A DNA stretch of 64,000 nt, from positions 86,006,283 to 86,070,282 of the forward strand of contig NC_044277.2 of assembly GCF_004027225.2 (NCBI RefSeq), given 5' to 3'. The translations under genes were made by a program, and so were the position numbers. A model generated the notes under the pieces. That model saw nothing but the letters and a program-made list of their open reading frames with translations. It was not told the origin of the DNA and did no database searches. Numbering within the stretch: the first letter of the stretch is position 1; each line of letters begins with the position of its first letter. Shown here piece after piece: positions 1 to 13,582 of this stretch. This stretch comes from Strigops habroptila. Taxonomy: Eukaryota; Chordata; Aves; Psittaciformes; Psittacidae.

Positions 1-3000
1 GTACCACCTATCCATCTCTGCTCCTAACATTGCTATTGGTACCCATCAGGTGTCTTGCAGGTGCTCCAGGAAGGAAAGGGGGTGGAAGGAAATCACAAAG
101 GAAATTTAAGCTCAATACTGAAACAATTCAGAGTGAAACACACTATAGAATGGTGTCCCTGAACAGCAAGTAGGAGTTCAACCAGCTGGACCATTTAAGA
201 GTGGTTTGGCCAGAACACCGGAGCACGCAAACCCCCATGGTCTCCATCTTTTACAGGCAAAACAAAATGAACCTATTTAAAAAGCCTTTTTTAGTTATTA
301 TTCCTGGGACTCTAGGCACAGAAAACTGCCTAGTTTTAAAGGTGCAGGGGCTTCTGTGAATGTACCCCAGCTCTGAATTCAGTCCATCGTTGTTCCAGAA
401 AAATATCATTTCTTGGTTTTGCAGCGGGAAGCCAGGTCTTCGTGTGATGCTTCACCAGGAATCATGTCAGTTTTCTCCCCTGCTAGTTTGTCCTATCAGG
501 CACAGGTAATCACCAAACCATCTGACAATGACAGGCTTTCCTCAGTTGCTGACTACAAAACACAGCTAATATTATGTGGTCTGAAGCACTGCTCAGAGTG
601 ATTGCTGGAGGGCCCACATTATCCCTAGTCTGTCTTTCGTTTGCTACTTACCTATAGAAGCCCTTCCTGTTACCTTTCAGATCCCTTGCCAGGCTCAATT
701 CTAACTGGGCCTCAGCTTTCCTGACCTCTTTCTTTGAATTTCTTCCCTCTGATATTGATATTTCTGCTGTCTCCACTGTTACCTACAGAATCCACCTGCA
801 GTGCAGGGCTGGAAGTCAGCTCAACAGATGCTGCAAATGCCACCACTTCCACTGAGCTCATTTGAGAAACTGGTGCATGTACATTTGGCTCTGATGAAGT
901 GCACAGAGACCAGGAGCACTGCAGAAGCAAGTTACGCTTTGTTCTGGAATTAGTATAGCAAGATGTACTGTTCACCCAAACTTTCTCCAAGCTGTGATTA
1001 ACATACTGAGACAAAACCCACACAGGTCTTTGGCAGTCATCAGCCTCTCAGCAAGGATATGTTGAAGTCTGAATTTCTGCTTTCTGTGAGAAAAGGCTGC
1101 TTCCTTGCCCTCTTACTAGAGAGTAGATCAAGCACCTTAGTGCTTTCCTCAGGCTGCCTCCCATACCTAGGCACAGCTCTATACAGACAATGAGCATCCT
1201 CCTCATTCCCTTCCTCTGTCTCCTCTGCCACATGGAATGCAAAGTCCTTGGATGACTGCTGAGTAGCTTGTGTGCCTCAAGGTCTCTGCTTCCAGGGCTG
1301 ACCAGTCTTGTCACCCTTGTGCCTTTATGCTTCCTTTAGATTTATCGCACTGTTTTTTTTTTTTCACTTCACTTGAAAGCCTTTGTGGTCATGGACCATT
1401 TCTTTGTCAGGTCCTGCTGGTTCCTGCGCTAGAAATCATAAGCAACACCAAAAGCTGTGACATTGCTGGTGCATAGCTTGGATTCTGACCAAAACTTAAA
1501 ACCAGCCTGAATATCCAAATCTGATTTTGGACCTCCAATTCCAGAGTTCTGACTTTAGATTTTGCTCCCCCCTCCCCCTCCCTTTTCTTTTTTTATTTAT
1601 AGACTCTTGAGCAACTGTCAGAAATATTGGACTTATGATCTGGAAATTAAAAGGCTTCCTAATTGGTCTGGCCCCCTTTTAAATAACATTTTATTCTACT
1701 GCTAGAAAGTACTTTTAAAATTCATGGAAATGCATACTTCCACACATTCTTAGTGAAATAACTAAATAAAGCGCTAGGCATTAATTTCAAAGAAAATAGT
1801 TAGAAGTGCCATTTCAGTTATTAGTCATTTTCATATAACAACCACTCTTCAACATGGTACCATTTAATCTCAGCCATGTAATTATAAGCACTAAAGGTTT
1901 TTTCCAATGTGTAATTTTCTCCATCATCAAAAATATCACTGCAAGCAGCACCTCATGGGAAATATAGTAAAGACTGTAAACCTGCTTGATTACAGTTGCA
2001 GGCTGTTAGGTAAGCAATGCTGAGCAAAATTATAGGTCACCCATGATCCCTCAGCATTAACCCTGCACCTGCAATTAATATGTGCACACGTTGATTTCAA
2101 AAGGTTACTGTTTTCATAGCCCCAGCACACTATGCAGAAAGGATCTGGTGCCTCCAAGCCAGATCCATATGCAAGGAAAGAACACATTGAAGCGAATGCC
2201 TAAAATACTCCCGAGGGCTGAAATACTACCAGTGCATAAAGCAGGAATGAGAGAAAAAGAAAATAACAGGGAAGAAGGAAAGGGAGGGGGAAACATCCTT
2301 TGATGGAAGACAGAGGATGATGGGGTTTGGCATAGCTGATATGCCAAAGGAATGAGAACAATGGACAGTCCCTGGAGGCCTGTAGGGGAGATCACGGCAT
2401 CTATTAAGCACAGAACAAACAGTCCCGCTTTGGCTATTTCCTTTACGTTTACTGTGCAATGGGGAGAGGGGAAGTTGAGCTGATAAATGGTTGAAGAGAC
2501 TACATGAAAATTTAGAGATTTTGTTGACAGCTGAAAAATTAAAATGCTTAAAAGATGGGAATCCAACTGCTGATGGACACCTGGTGGCTATACTGGATTG
2601 AATGGGTCTGCAGGCGCCCTCACCTCTGATGCATGGGTTTCTGCAAAGCAAGAAAATATCAAAGCCTCAGTGCTCTTGCTCAGCTCTCAAGCTTATTCAC
2701 TCAGAAGTTTTCCTAAGTTAATAACGCATTGGCACACTCAGACTATGCAATATGAAATAAGTTTCCTTGAAACCCAGACAAAACTTTCCTCTTGTCCCAA
2801 AAAGAATTTGTCTAGAAGTCCTGAATGCAATAAAGTATAAGGACATAAGCTGAGAGCTTGCAAACAGGAAAAATGCTTGTTTGACAATATGAATATATAT
2901 ATGATTTCATTCTCAGGAGATCTTGTTTTATTTCTTTTTAAATTGCTAATGTGTAGAACTGAAATGATGGGCTTTCTATTTCAGGACGTTAAGCATATTG

Positions 3001-4613
3001 GGCTCTGAGAGCAATTAAGAGATGACTAATACATTTGTGCTCTTCTTCCTTTGCTCGTTTATATTGCTATGGCTTATTTTCTCAATTTGCCTATTTTTCA
3101 AGGTGGTTCTTTAATCCCTCCCATGGAGAGCATTTGCTTTTGTTACCATATTCCCAGGAGTATATGGGTAAGGAGCCTGGTTCTGCATACTGAGGTTTAA
3201 AGATATTAAATGAAGCAGGAGAGAGCCTGGAGGCCAATGGCTCCATTGTACTTGTCAGTAGCTCATCCAGTCTGTTGAAAGCAGAGGACAATATTTTTCT
3301 ATTTTCTTGAACCGCAAAACTTCCTTTAGCAAACTTCACTGCTTGGCTCTGGTATAGTCATTTTTCCAAACTGGGTCTGTGAATGTGTAAACTAAAGTAA
3401 ACAGGAAGCAATGACAGTCTTGGACAATTTCGGGGACTGTGAGCTGCTGTGAACTCGGGCAGAAGGGGGAAGTTTGGGGACTTGAGAATGGAGGAAAATT
3501 TTCTTCGTTTTGCCTTGTGCTAGAGTGACAAATGAAGACTATCCATCTGCTGGAGTGGGTGGGGAAACTCCCAACATCTTGCTTTTCACCAGCTGCCTCT
3601 CACACAAGTTGAATATTCCCTGCCTAGGTGCACTCTGAAATCCATATGTGTGACTATAGGAGGACTGGAAAATAAGCCTCTATACTCAAAAGTGTAACTG
3701 ACCATACATATAAGCCAGGTGGGAGCCTTTGCCAGATAATGGGATTCCACAAACAAGGAATCACTCCAGCTTGACTTATAAGATATAGTGCAGGCTATTT
3801 AATTGTGCTGCTCTGAGACTGGAGATGTTTTGTATGATCCCATCTCCTGCTGAGTCTCTCCCTGCACCCCCTTGTACTGTGTGTATACTCCACAGTATTT
3901 GTTAGAACAAGGCCTCTGGGAATAGAAATTGGATGACATCCAGATATTTCAAACTTGCAGGCTCTTTGCAAAACAGGCTTCCTTTATGAGGATGGAATAG
4001 ACAGTCCATTGATGCCTGCATTAACAGAAGACCACCCTGCACATCAGGCTTCACAACAGCAGCAAGTCCTCACAACTACAGCAATTTGCAGGTGATGTCA
4101 GACCTCTGTAGCATTTTCCCTGCTGAGACCATGGGCACGAATCCCCATTTACTCCTGGCTCGACCCTGACCATGCATGGGCTCAGTCTCAGCATGCTCAA
4201 GAGTGCAGATCCACACCCCACCACTGGTCCCTGCTCAGAGCACTCAGGGGCTCTTGCACAGATTGGTGCAACTAGGTGTTACACAAAGGGAGAATGGTAC
4301 ATTCACTGAAAAGGATGTACCTTTTCATATTTCAAAATAATAGTTCTGTTTTGATTTGCAGATAGTAATACCAAAGGCAGCACCTGGCTACCAAAAGGGC
4401 AAGTGGAAAAAGCCTTAATTTAAAGTCTTGTCATAGCTTTCAGGTGGCTGAAGGCCATAACTATGAACATGACCCTTCTGTAGCAGGGCTTGGAGCAGCT
4501 ATGCAATTGCCTGGAAAGTACCAGAGCAAGCCAAATATATAGCAGATCTGAAATGCGCTGCAAGATGTGATGCAGACATTTTTTCTATAAGGTAAAAAAA
4601 AACCCCACTTTTT

Positions 4614-4643
4614 TATATATATATATATGTGTATATATATATA
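4614..4643. repeat. TA dinucleotide microsatellite with central TGTG
   Basis: A run of TA units is interrupted once by TGTG. It gives 30 bases of strict purine-pyrimidine alternation and is nearly self-complementary, so it can form a cruciform or slipped hairpin. Such tracts usually vary in length between individuals. Confidence 0.9.
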
Positions 4644-4952
4644 GGTCAGGTTCTGCATCCACAAGTGAGCGCTGATGGGAATGGCCAGGCTTTCAGGAGC
4701 AGCAAGGACCGTGCAGAATTCCTTAAATCAGTGATCTGTGCCATTTGAAAGAGTAGGGCACATAAAACCAGCCTCTAAAGCACACAGTTCAACACATAGA
4801 ATTTTAGATACTGTTGTTCTGAGAGGTGAAAAGGTAACTCTTGAGAGTTCATCTATAGAAATAGTTATAAACAATAGCCACCGATGTGTGCAAAGCTGAA
4901 CAATTTTCTAGTATCAGCACTGAGCATGTAATAATGTTTGTTTGGGAGCAAA

Positions 4953-4978
4953 TCCCCCCCCCCTTTTTTTTTCCCCTT
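4953..4978. repeat. Homopyrimidine tract (C10 then T9 then C4)
   Basis: Twenty-six consecutive pyrimidines on the plus strand are followed by AG. The pattern resembles a polypyrimidine tract plus 3' splice acceptor, but no open reading frame or donor follows that would make an exon. I read it as low-complexity sequence. Confidence 0.8.
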
Positions 4979-5751
4979 AGATAGAACCAAACTTGCAGAT
5001 GTAACTGTTTATTTCTTAACAAAGTCAAAATAACTGAGAAATTCTGATCTTGCATTGACTCAACTCATTGCCTAAAGCTAAAACAATTTTTAAAAACCTT
5101 TTGAAATCAGCAATTAAGCATCAAAACATGTTCTAAACGTCAGTGTTTCAAGACCTTTTTAATTCAGCTCTGCTATTGACTCAATTTGACCCAGAATACT
5201 GAATAACTGTGTTCTAAATTTTTTAGTTAGCCTGCTGCCCATCAGAAGTGCCTTGCTCCTTTTCAATTAGGAGTTCAGCTGGCAAGAATAACAGGTTCTG
5301 ATTGAAATTAGACTGCACTTAATCATATTATGCATCTGAACTTCAGGTTCCTCTAGATGCTCAAGGTAAATTAAAACAATTTTTTCAGGCATGATTTCTA
5401 GACAATCAATCTTCTAGAAGAGGAGCATACATTCACACCAAGCTAGAAACAACAAAGTGCAGAACTAAATTGGAGGGCATCAGTTAGAGCACACTAAGCA
5501 AATCAGCTGCATTATAGTTTCCTTAAAAAGGGGATGCATTGTCACATTATCTAGTTCCTTTTCAACTTCTAGTAATTAGGGATCCCTTCAGCTAATTTCA
5601 GTATGCTTATTAAACTTATAATGCTAGAGGAACATTCCAAACAGGTGGAGAGAAAAGCTTCACAGGTGAAGCTATGCTGCTGTTTGGGAGCCTGGGATTG
5701 CTCAAGAGACACAGAGGTGCATGAATTCAATGCAAATAGCTAGCATATAGT

Positions 5752-6034
5752 ATCATATATAGAACAGTGAAGGTTGGAAAGGACTTTAAGATCATCTAGT
5801 TTCAACCTGCCTGCCATGGGCAGGGACGCCTCATACTAGACTAGGTTGCTCAAAGCCCTGCCCAACCTGGCCTTGAACACTCGCAGGAATGGAGCATTCA
5901 TAACTTCCTTGGGCATCCTGTTCCACTGCCTCACCACCCTCACAGTAAAGAACTTCTTCCTTATATAGAACCTAAATGTTCCCTCTAAGTTTGAATCCAC
6001 TATCTCTTGTCCTCTTGCTACAGTCCCTAATGAA
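5752..6034 (-). mobile_element. CR1 LINE fragment, 3' end, antisense
   Basis: The plus strand reads as the reverse complement of a CR1 3' end. It begins with a degraded tail (ATCATATATAGAACAG), then the block complementary to the GATCTTAAGGTCC-type 3' UTR, then complements of the ORF2 C-terminal motifs (TGCCTCACCACCCTCACAGTAAAGAACTTC and neighbours, read in pieces). Homology stops near CAGTCCCTAATGAA, so the copy is 5'-truncated, about 283 bp, as is normal for CR1 after incomplete reverse transcription. It is more diverged than the copies at 16.6 and 57.4 kb. A perfect palindrome begins five bases beyond its 5' edge. Confidence 0.9.
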
Positions 6035-6039
6035 TTACC

Positions 6040-6061
6040 CCATGATACAGCTGTATCATGG
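6040..6061. repeat. Perfect 22-bp palindrome
   Basis: The half-site CCATGATACAG is followed directly by its exact reverse complement CTGTATCATGG, with no spacer. The next base pair outward does not match. The centre is CAGCTG, an E-box core. By chance a perfect 22-bp palindrome is expected about 0.015 times in 64 kb. It lies just outside the 5'-truncated end of the CR1 fragment ending near 6034. Confidence 0.95.
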
Positions 6062-9000
6062 CTGATAGTCTTTTCCCCAATCTGTCCCTGCTATTTTTAC
6101 CTACAGACAGGAGGCAACAAGTTTGAGACCTTCCTGCAGTACTGCGTCCCTCATGCCCCATTACCCATCTGGTTCCCCACAGCAGAACTTGGTAACTTCC
6201 AGAGGGCCAGAGATGACCTGAAAGAGTACGTCATCATTCTTTGTAGCTAAGCGGATTTGCTCAACACTTGTGTGTGTCATTTGGGTAGCTACATTGGACA
6301 GAGAGCACTAGATTCAGGAGATACCATGGGTAAGACATTCATACCCTGCTCCTCCGTAAAATGGAGCTGAAAAAAGGAGGTAGAAAACTGCTGAAAAGCA
6401 GTCTAGCTAGTCACAAGCAATTGCCAATGATAGTTTAAAGGAAAAAAAGAAAGCAAAGCAAACAAACTCCCAATACACACTCTGGAAAACATTTTGAATG
6501 CAAGTGGAGAAGGCTGCAGCAACAACAGTGGGCCGTGGGGAGCAGCACATTCGCTGCATTTGACTGTCTCCTGAGCAGTCCCATGCTCCCAAAGAGCAGC
6601 ATATCTTCAGCACCGGGGCTTGACACTGGGAAATGTAACTCCTGACAATAGCCCACGATGAAGATATCATAACCTAGCTGGAAACATTCCTTAAACTCTG
6701 TGCCAAGGAAAATGGTCGAGTACAAACTATTAAGCTGCAATAGCTACCTACCCATTTTATTAGTGTGCACTGAATTTGTTTTGGTTAAATGACTCTCAGG
6801 GGAACAAAGAACGGAAACAGGCATTACACTTGTTGCATATTTACCACTGAACTCATTCAGCTCCATTAAATATAGGAGAAGATTTCAAAGCCTTTGCTCA
6901 TGAGTTGGAAAACTTACCAAGACTGCTTTATTCATAGATACAAGCTAGATTGCCATTTCCTAACTTCTTTTCCCCTTTCTTTTTTAAATGGAAAAATTAT
7001 CTAAGACTTTGAAAAAATCTTACATACTAAGATCACATAGTTTTCAGTAACAATCATATAAATTTAGGTTAATTTGTTGCTTTTATTCTCCCCTAATCCC
7101 TCAATTTGTCTGCCCAGTCTGGTCTTTATTTTTTCTTCCTCTTCATTTGGATATTTATTTGCTGATATCTTACAGACCACAAGTGGAGAAAGACTGCACT
7201 AAAAGCCATTCTCCCTGCCAACCAGATAAGCACAGTTCAACAGATAAAACTTAGCAGCTGCGGCGTTCAGAGTGCATTCCCCCCACAGTAGCAATGAATT
7301 GCTAAAACTGGAGCATTTGGAATGTCTGAACAGTCACATTTTACCATTAACTTCTTATCACTATTGAAAATCCTGGAGCTGGGCACCTGTTTACCCCATC
7401 TTCTGGACCTTCAGGATACTCAGACTTATCCAATCTACAACAAGACCTCAGCTTGGACGCATCGGGCAATGAACCATATGTTCAAACACAGCAATGATTT
7501 TAAAATCTTACAACATGGAGAGATTCAGAGTTGCTTTGCAGGAAAATTAACAGCCAAGCTTCTGCAATATTAGTCTAGAGTCAGCTTATGATCGAAACAG
7601 ATGTAACTAAAAGCCTGACACTCAAAAAGCTCTATTTTAAAGACAGCTTAATCCTCTCGGCACCTTCCTCTTGGATCTGACACTCAAGTTACAGGGTCAA
7701 CCTCTTGGCTCCTATTCAGAAGGCTTTTTGCTGTACTCCTGTAACCCTCAGCAGAGGACTGGCCCTGGAAGGCATCAGGGCCCACATGGTTTGCATTAGC
7801 TTTTGCCACAATGGAAGGAGTATTACACCTTCAGACATCTGTGTAGTTCAAGTAATTAAACAGGGGCATTATAAACACATAACATTTTAGTTAAAGGGCA
7901 ACAAAACACTTGGAAAAGCAGCAGCTGATTTCAACAAGAACAACTGCAAATTCCTATGCTGCTTTTGTGGCTTGAGCCTGTTTTAGATGCGAATAGCTAG
8001 ACCTGTTAAAAAGCAATCCTAAGCAGTGATCTCTACTTTTTCAGTAAACAATACCAGATTAACTACGCAGAGCTCTCTGTCCTAATTTTTGTGTCATCAG
8101 TCAAGACAAACCCAGAAATAAAAAACCTAAGTAAATATGAAGGCATGTGTTCATGTTTCCAGATTTACTGTTGCTGGACTTTCCCCTTTCTTACTAAGAG
8201 TAAACAGAGCCTCTAAAAGACTGCAAGCACACGGGTGACTAATGACGATAACGTGAGCGTCCCTGGGGCTGCCTGAACTTCTTCCAGAAAGTAAAGAGCC
8301 CCGTAGCAATCCTGCCAAACTGTTCCATTTTTTCCCCTTGATGTTTTCAAGCTAAGAGGTTGGGAAAGTTGGAAATCATGTTTACAGTTTTGGAAAAGTC
8401 ATGTTATTATCCAATGGGGTGAAGGGAGAAAAAAAAAATCTGTCTGGCTTGCTTTGTTTGTAAGCATCACGTTTCCCCATAAGCCACAGTTCCTGCCATT
8501 CACAGCATTTCCAGTGTTCTGTGTTTTACTCAAAGGCAAAAAGTAACCATCTTTCATGGTGTGTCACATGTGTAGGGATGTGACAGGTTTTTGTGCTTTT
8601 GTGTGCAGGCAGCTGCCATCACAGCTGGCCTCGTCTCCCCCTCAGAGCAACCCTGAGAGGCACTGATAAGACACTTTGCTTCTCCAGCATTGACTATCAG
8701 CATCCATAAGGCAAAAAGAACACCACAGATGTTGATAAAACAGTTTAGAAAACAGAGCTGAAGGGACTCATTTCTCCTCTCCCTCTCACTCCCAAGCAGG
8801 ATAAAAAAAGCACTTGACTAGATGGAACAAAGCCAAGGTTTTCTGGTCTGATTATTTTCTACCACTGAACAATGCCCATTTATACTAAAGATAAAAAGCA
8901 ACCTCTGCAATGAAACAGATGAGACCAGGGAAGAACAGCAAGGGCAGGCTTGGAAGGAGTCCATGGACAAAAGTCCCCATGAAATGCCTTGCACCGAGCC

Positions 9001-10847
9001 TGCAGTTGGACTTTGGAGACAACTGCGTGCTGGACAAGCGGTCTAGTTCCTTCCAGAAAGCTTAAGTAGATGGGTAAAAGCACAAACACACACAAAAGCA
9101 AAAAAAGCTCAAAAATATTAAGCCCCAAAACATGTTTAAACCTCTGTCTTTACTCAGTGGGATTCTCCAGTTACTGTTAAAAGCCAATGTTTTGGGTAAC
9201 TGGGAAAACCAGATTAAAGAAAACTTATTCTTTGAAAAGATGAAAGAGGTAAAGCAAGCCAAAGTGCTCTTTCATTCTGAGTCAGCCCAGGCAAAGACTG
9301 CAACATGTACCATACCTGTTTAAGGGGGCAAGGTACACTGCACCATGTGTTACTTGCTGAACCAGCCTTTTAATTGTGGATTAAAGGTGAGCATGGCTAT
9401 TCTAAAATCAAAGGGAAGCCACACATGGCAAGATATAATCAAAAAGATACACGATGACAAAAACAATGATTTGTACCGGAGGAGCTGGGATGCGCCTGCA
9501 TCTCCAACCCTTACCACCACCTCACAGAGGACTAAACATTGTTTAATCTGCTTCAGAGACTTCCTTCTTACCAGTAGCTCTGGGCATTTGCTAAGTATTT
9601 ACCCAAAGACATTTGCTTGAAGCCCTATCAGCAGCAGCTGCGTACCAGTAAGCAGCCAAGTTCCTTCCCTGAAGCACTGCAGCCCATCCCACTGGGGCTG
9701 GCCACCTTCCCCACTGGAAGGAGGAGCAGTAATTACAAATAGGCATTTTGAAGTGCAAATCCCGTATCCGAGAGGGGGACTAGAAAGCAGGCTTTATACC
9801 CCATACCTTTTAATTAGTTTTCTCTTGAATGGAAGATGTTGACATCTCATTTTCCCTGGAGCGAAGGGGAATCAAGAAGATCTGTGAATGCTCCAAAACC
9901 CATTGAAAATTCAGGTAAGAAATTTCAGGATAAGTAGGAAAGAAACATCTTTGCAATCAAAGGAAAGCCCCTGGATGGTCTGAGGAAGCTGGTATTTCCA
10001 GCACTAAAGGTTTCCCTCCAGGTCAAACATCATTTACCTTGCTCATTTGTGCAATAACTTCTGCAGAGAGGGAAGCCAATTTTCTCAACTCTCTCTCCCC
10101 CCCAACCCCTGTACTCAATTCCTCCTTCACAGAAGTTGACTTTGCAGCACCAAATGGGCCCGCCTATTAGCACTGCCTGGGTCAAGAAGGTGCCTCTGCA
10201 GGTCTGCAGAGGACAGCTATTTCCCACAGCCACATTGGTGTCATCCTTCACACCTCATCCTACAGAAATGCTTTGGGATCCCCCACCCTTGCAGCATAGG
10301 GCTTGCAGCCAGCTGAAACCCTCTGCTCTGTATAGCATCTACCCCAACCGGCTGCTGCTCTTCATCCCCTCAGCTGCTGTGCACATGCCAAAGAGCCAAA
10401 AAAAGGTAGCAGCTGCTGGTGCGCTCTCTGATCAGAGAAGAACCAAAGCTAGTGACAAGTGATAGGAAAGCTGACATATACAGAGCCGTAAACAGGAAAC
10501 AGTTGTGTCATAGGAGCATTGTGTTGGCTTCTGTAAATCTGTCCCGCTGAGATGACCCAATGATGAGATGACACGCAGGCACACTATAACACTTCTCTCC
10601 CTCTTCCCTTTCCTTAGCCTTAAAAACAAAGCAGACCTGCATCCCAGTCTGAGATCAGGAGCCTTGTGAGGAGTGGAAGGGCACAGTCCTTCCTGAGCCT
10701 GGTGCCCCATACGCATCTGGTGACTAAGCCCAAGGCGATGACCAGAGTGTTAATTCTCTCCCCCACAGCTCCAGCTACTGTATTATCTGTACAAAGCTAT
10801 ACAGAGGGAAAAACAATCTGTTGAGAATCATTTGGGAGTGAAGGATT

Positions 10848-10880
10848 AAAAAAAAAAAAAAAAGAAAAAAAAATAGAAAA
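10848..10880. repeat. Poly-A low-complexity tract
   Basis: An A run is broken by single G and T bases. No recognisable retroposon body precedes it on either strand, so I call it simple low complexity rather than a retrotransposon tail. Confidence 0.85.
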
Positions 10881-13510
10881 GAGTGACACTGTTACAGACA
10901 CATATACAGAGAAGCCTTTGTGTGCCACAGCAAGGGAGCCAGCAGAGATATCTCCAGCAGTTTACAGCAGCAGAGCAAACTAGGATGGAATTAGCAACAA
11001 ACTCACTGGGAGGCAATTTAATCACACTGCCCAAAGGCAGGCCCACTAAATTTTGCTGGTGTGTTTTCAAACACCCACTGCTCTTGGGCATTCTTTGATC
11101 TCTTCAGTCGATGTGGAGTAGCTATTTCTCCATCACTGCTAGACTATGGGATACCCCCAACAGTTTGGGATTAGGCAGGTAAGCATTAAGAGTAGTTCCT
11201 TGCTTCTCTGCAGCCAGAGAGAAAGGTCAGCTGGATTACCACAACTGTCACTGGATTGTACCCCTGATAGTCTCATCATAGGCTGGATCCTTTGCTTCTT
11301 CTCCACAAGCTCTCCAGCCCTTCCTATCTGGTAAAGGCTTTGAGATTAGCCCTCAGATGAGAAAAGCAAAACACAAGCAGAGGAGACCAGCACCCTTCCC
11401 ACACACACTACCAGCCCAAGGGTCACCAGATGGGTGAAGCAAATGAAGTCCCACTGAGATCAGGTCCTGCCTGGCCAAAATGGGAAGCAGACCGAGTCCT
11501 TGACCACAGCTTGTGTGATGGTGGTCAGATGTTTTTAACCAGTCTGTTGCAGCTCAGCCAACTCCCAGTCCTCCTACAAATGAGGTTATAAATACCTATT
11601 TTGTCAGCTGTGCTATAGAAGCAAGTTCCTCCGTTAGTGGAGAAAAAAATAAATCACTGTGAGAACAAGTCACTGAACTGTAATCAGACCTTTAGCATTA
11701 GCTGTCTTTAATAGAGTGATGCTCAGAAAGGAAGAGCTTGGCTTCCTCCAGGGCAAGCAAAGCGTGTTACAGAGCTGTGTTGCCAAAGCTGAGGCTGCCT
11801 GGCTGTTTTGCTTGAAAAAATGGCAGCATTAGCATTTAACACATGTGTACCAGTAAGCTGCACAAGGTGTCAACCCTTATTTTTTTTTTTACAGACTCCT
11901 AGAGCAATGGATACCAGACACCAAATACAGAAAGGTTTCACAAGGGTAGCTCTACATTTACCTGAGATTTATTATACTCATGACCCTGTTCTCATATTAG
12001 TCAGTGTAATCTGTGAAACATTCAAAATAAAGCTTCCAAGTGCCCTGGAAACCAAGATAAATGATTAAGGCTAGATAAGGGCAGAATCTTTTCAGTGATC
12101 TTTTGCCACAGTTGAATTCAGAGCTCAGCCAGCCTATTAGGTTACTCTAATTAAAGCATTCTGCTTTCTTTTATAGCAAAGGTTATTCATTTGAAACTGT
12201 GCATAAAAGCCTTACACAATGCACTTTGGAATTGCTACAAAAGGTAGTGAAACAATGGGATTGCTATTTTGGTAGACCAGCACTAGCCAGGTTCTTCACT
12301 AGAAATGGGAGCAACCAGCTAGAAAATGAAACAGACCATAATGCAAGATGTCAAGGTATACTCTGCAGAAAGACATTCTTCACTGAGACACCTCAGGACT
12401 TGCTGGAAGTTTCTGGCTGTTACCAGTGAAAAGCATTTGAGCAAACAGTTCAGCTAGGGGAGCAGCAAATCCTCAGCATAGCTCTTCATGTTGCAGATAT
12501 TGCCACCAGCGGCATTCTGGTGTTTCATCCATTATTCAGCTGCTGCTGCCAGCTCTCATTCACATATATCACTTTGGCATAAATAAGTAAAACACCATAC
12601 ATGCAAAACTATGACAGAGGAGAGCATTCAAAGCTAATGAGCAAGCAAGGTTCATGCATTTGCTTCTACTACAGTCTGACACTAACCATTTCATGAGCAC
12701 CCATTCTGCTGGGATCCAGATCTTGGACTATTTTTACTCAGTTATACACCAGAGAAGGCTTTCACCTTCTTCTACAGTGACAATTATCTTCTTTATCTGG
12801 ACAAATGCTCTCCCCAGCCTATTCCAATAAATATTTTTTGGACATTAAAATAGGCCTATAATTTCCATTAGAAGTGTTTGTATGGAGTTTGACATGTTCC
12901 AACTTCCTGCTACTGCTTGCAAAAATCCTCATAAGTCAGGTGTAGCCTTACTTCTTTTCTCAGGACCAACCTAACAAACAAGGATCAAATCTTTCCAGTG
13001 TTGCTGCACATCTAGTGGAGGTTTCTGCACCTGTAGGCTTTCTATGCAGCCTTGACTTCAAGCTAGGCTAAGTCCTGAAGTAGCAGATCTTGTTCAAAAG
13101 CCTACCTCATTAACCAAGGCAATAATTACAGCTGAACTTTGTGATCCTCATTCCTGACCTAATTCCAGTATCACTGCGTTGTTCCGGGTAGATAAAACCA
13201 CTCTGAATTCTCACATTAACAGCTAATCCTGGGAAAGGCTTCTGGATGCTACCCTGCTCTAGAGGAAGATATTGCATAATGCTAATACATGCAGCTTGGT
13301 ATATTACAAAGTTCATGGTTTCTTTCTTCCTCTTCTCAGAATCAGTAGCTCTCAGGCTCATACTACAGAGCTGCTGAAGCAGCATAGCCAAGCCACAGCC
13401 ATATCCAAGATAGCCATAGCTCTTGCAGTAAGACCAAAACAAAACAAAAACACATACACTAGTTTAATTATATAGAACCATCATTGACCAAAACTGGAAA
13501 ACAAACATTA

Positions 13511-13582
13511 AGAAAAAAAAAACCAAACCAAAAAAACCCCTACAAAAAAAAACCCACCAACAAAAAAAAAAAAACCAAACAA
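13511..13582. repeat. A/C-only low-complexity tract
   Basis: About 70 bases are almost all A with interspersed C (units such as CCAAACC, CCCACCAAC and long A runs), with a G near the start and a single T. It resembles the longer A/C tract at 22207-22401, and its complement is a T/G-only strand. Confidence 0.85.

Larger units (their letters stand above)
1..5751. other. Intergenic sequence, no gene recognised
   Basis: This 5.7-kb stretch has only short open frames, interrupted on every side. The longest (about 150 codons, minus strand, 2114-2566) has no recognisable domain and no supporting splice context. It holds a pyrimidine run at 1567-1590, a TA microsatellite at 4614-4643 and a C10-T9 run at 4953-4978. 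The blocks 1660-2100 and 5060-5650 are AT-rich, non-repetitive and contain several homeodomain-type TAAT cores. They could be conserved noncoding DNA, but I cannot test conservation from one sequence. Confidence 0.6.

Noticed and set aside
1567-1582. G-quadruplex on the minus strand (three G runs)
   Set aside because: Only three separate runs of G3 or more (G3, G5, G6). Four cannot be formed with loops.
2114-2566. 150-codon open frame on the minus strand
   Set aside because: Hydrophobic and Ser/Pro-rich with no family resemblance. It overlaps a 141-codon frame in another phase, which indicates a stop-poor stretch rather than coding.
4953-4990. Polypyrimidine tract plus TTAG as a splice acceptor
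   Set aside because: No downstream open frame, donor or related exon. It is better explained as simple sequence.
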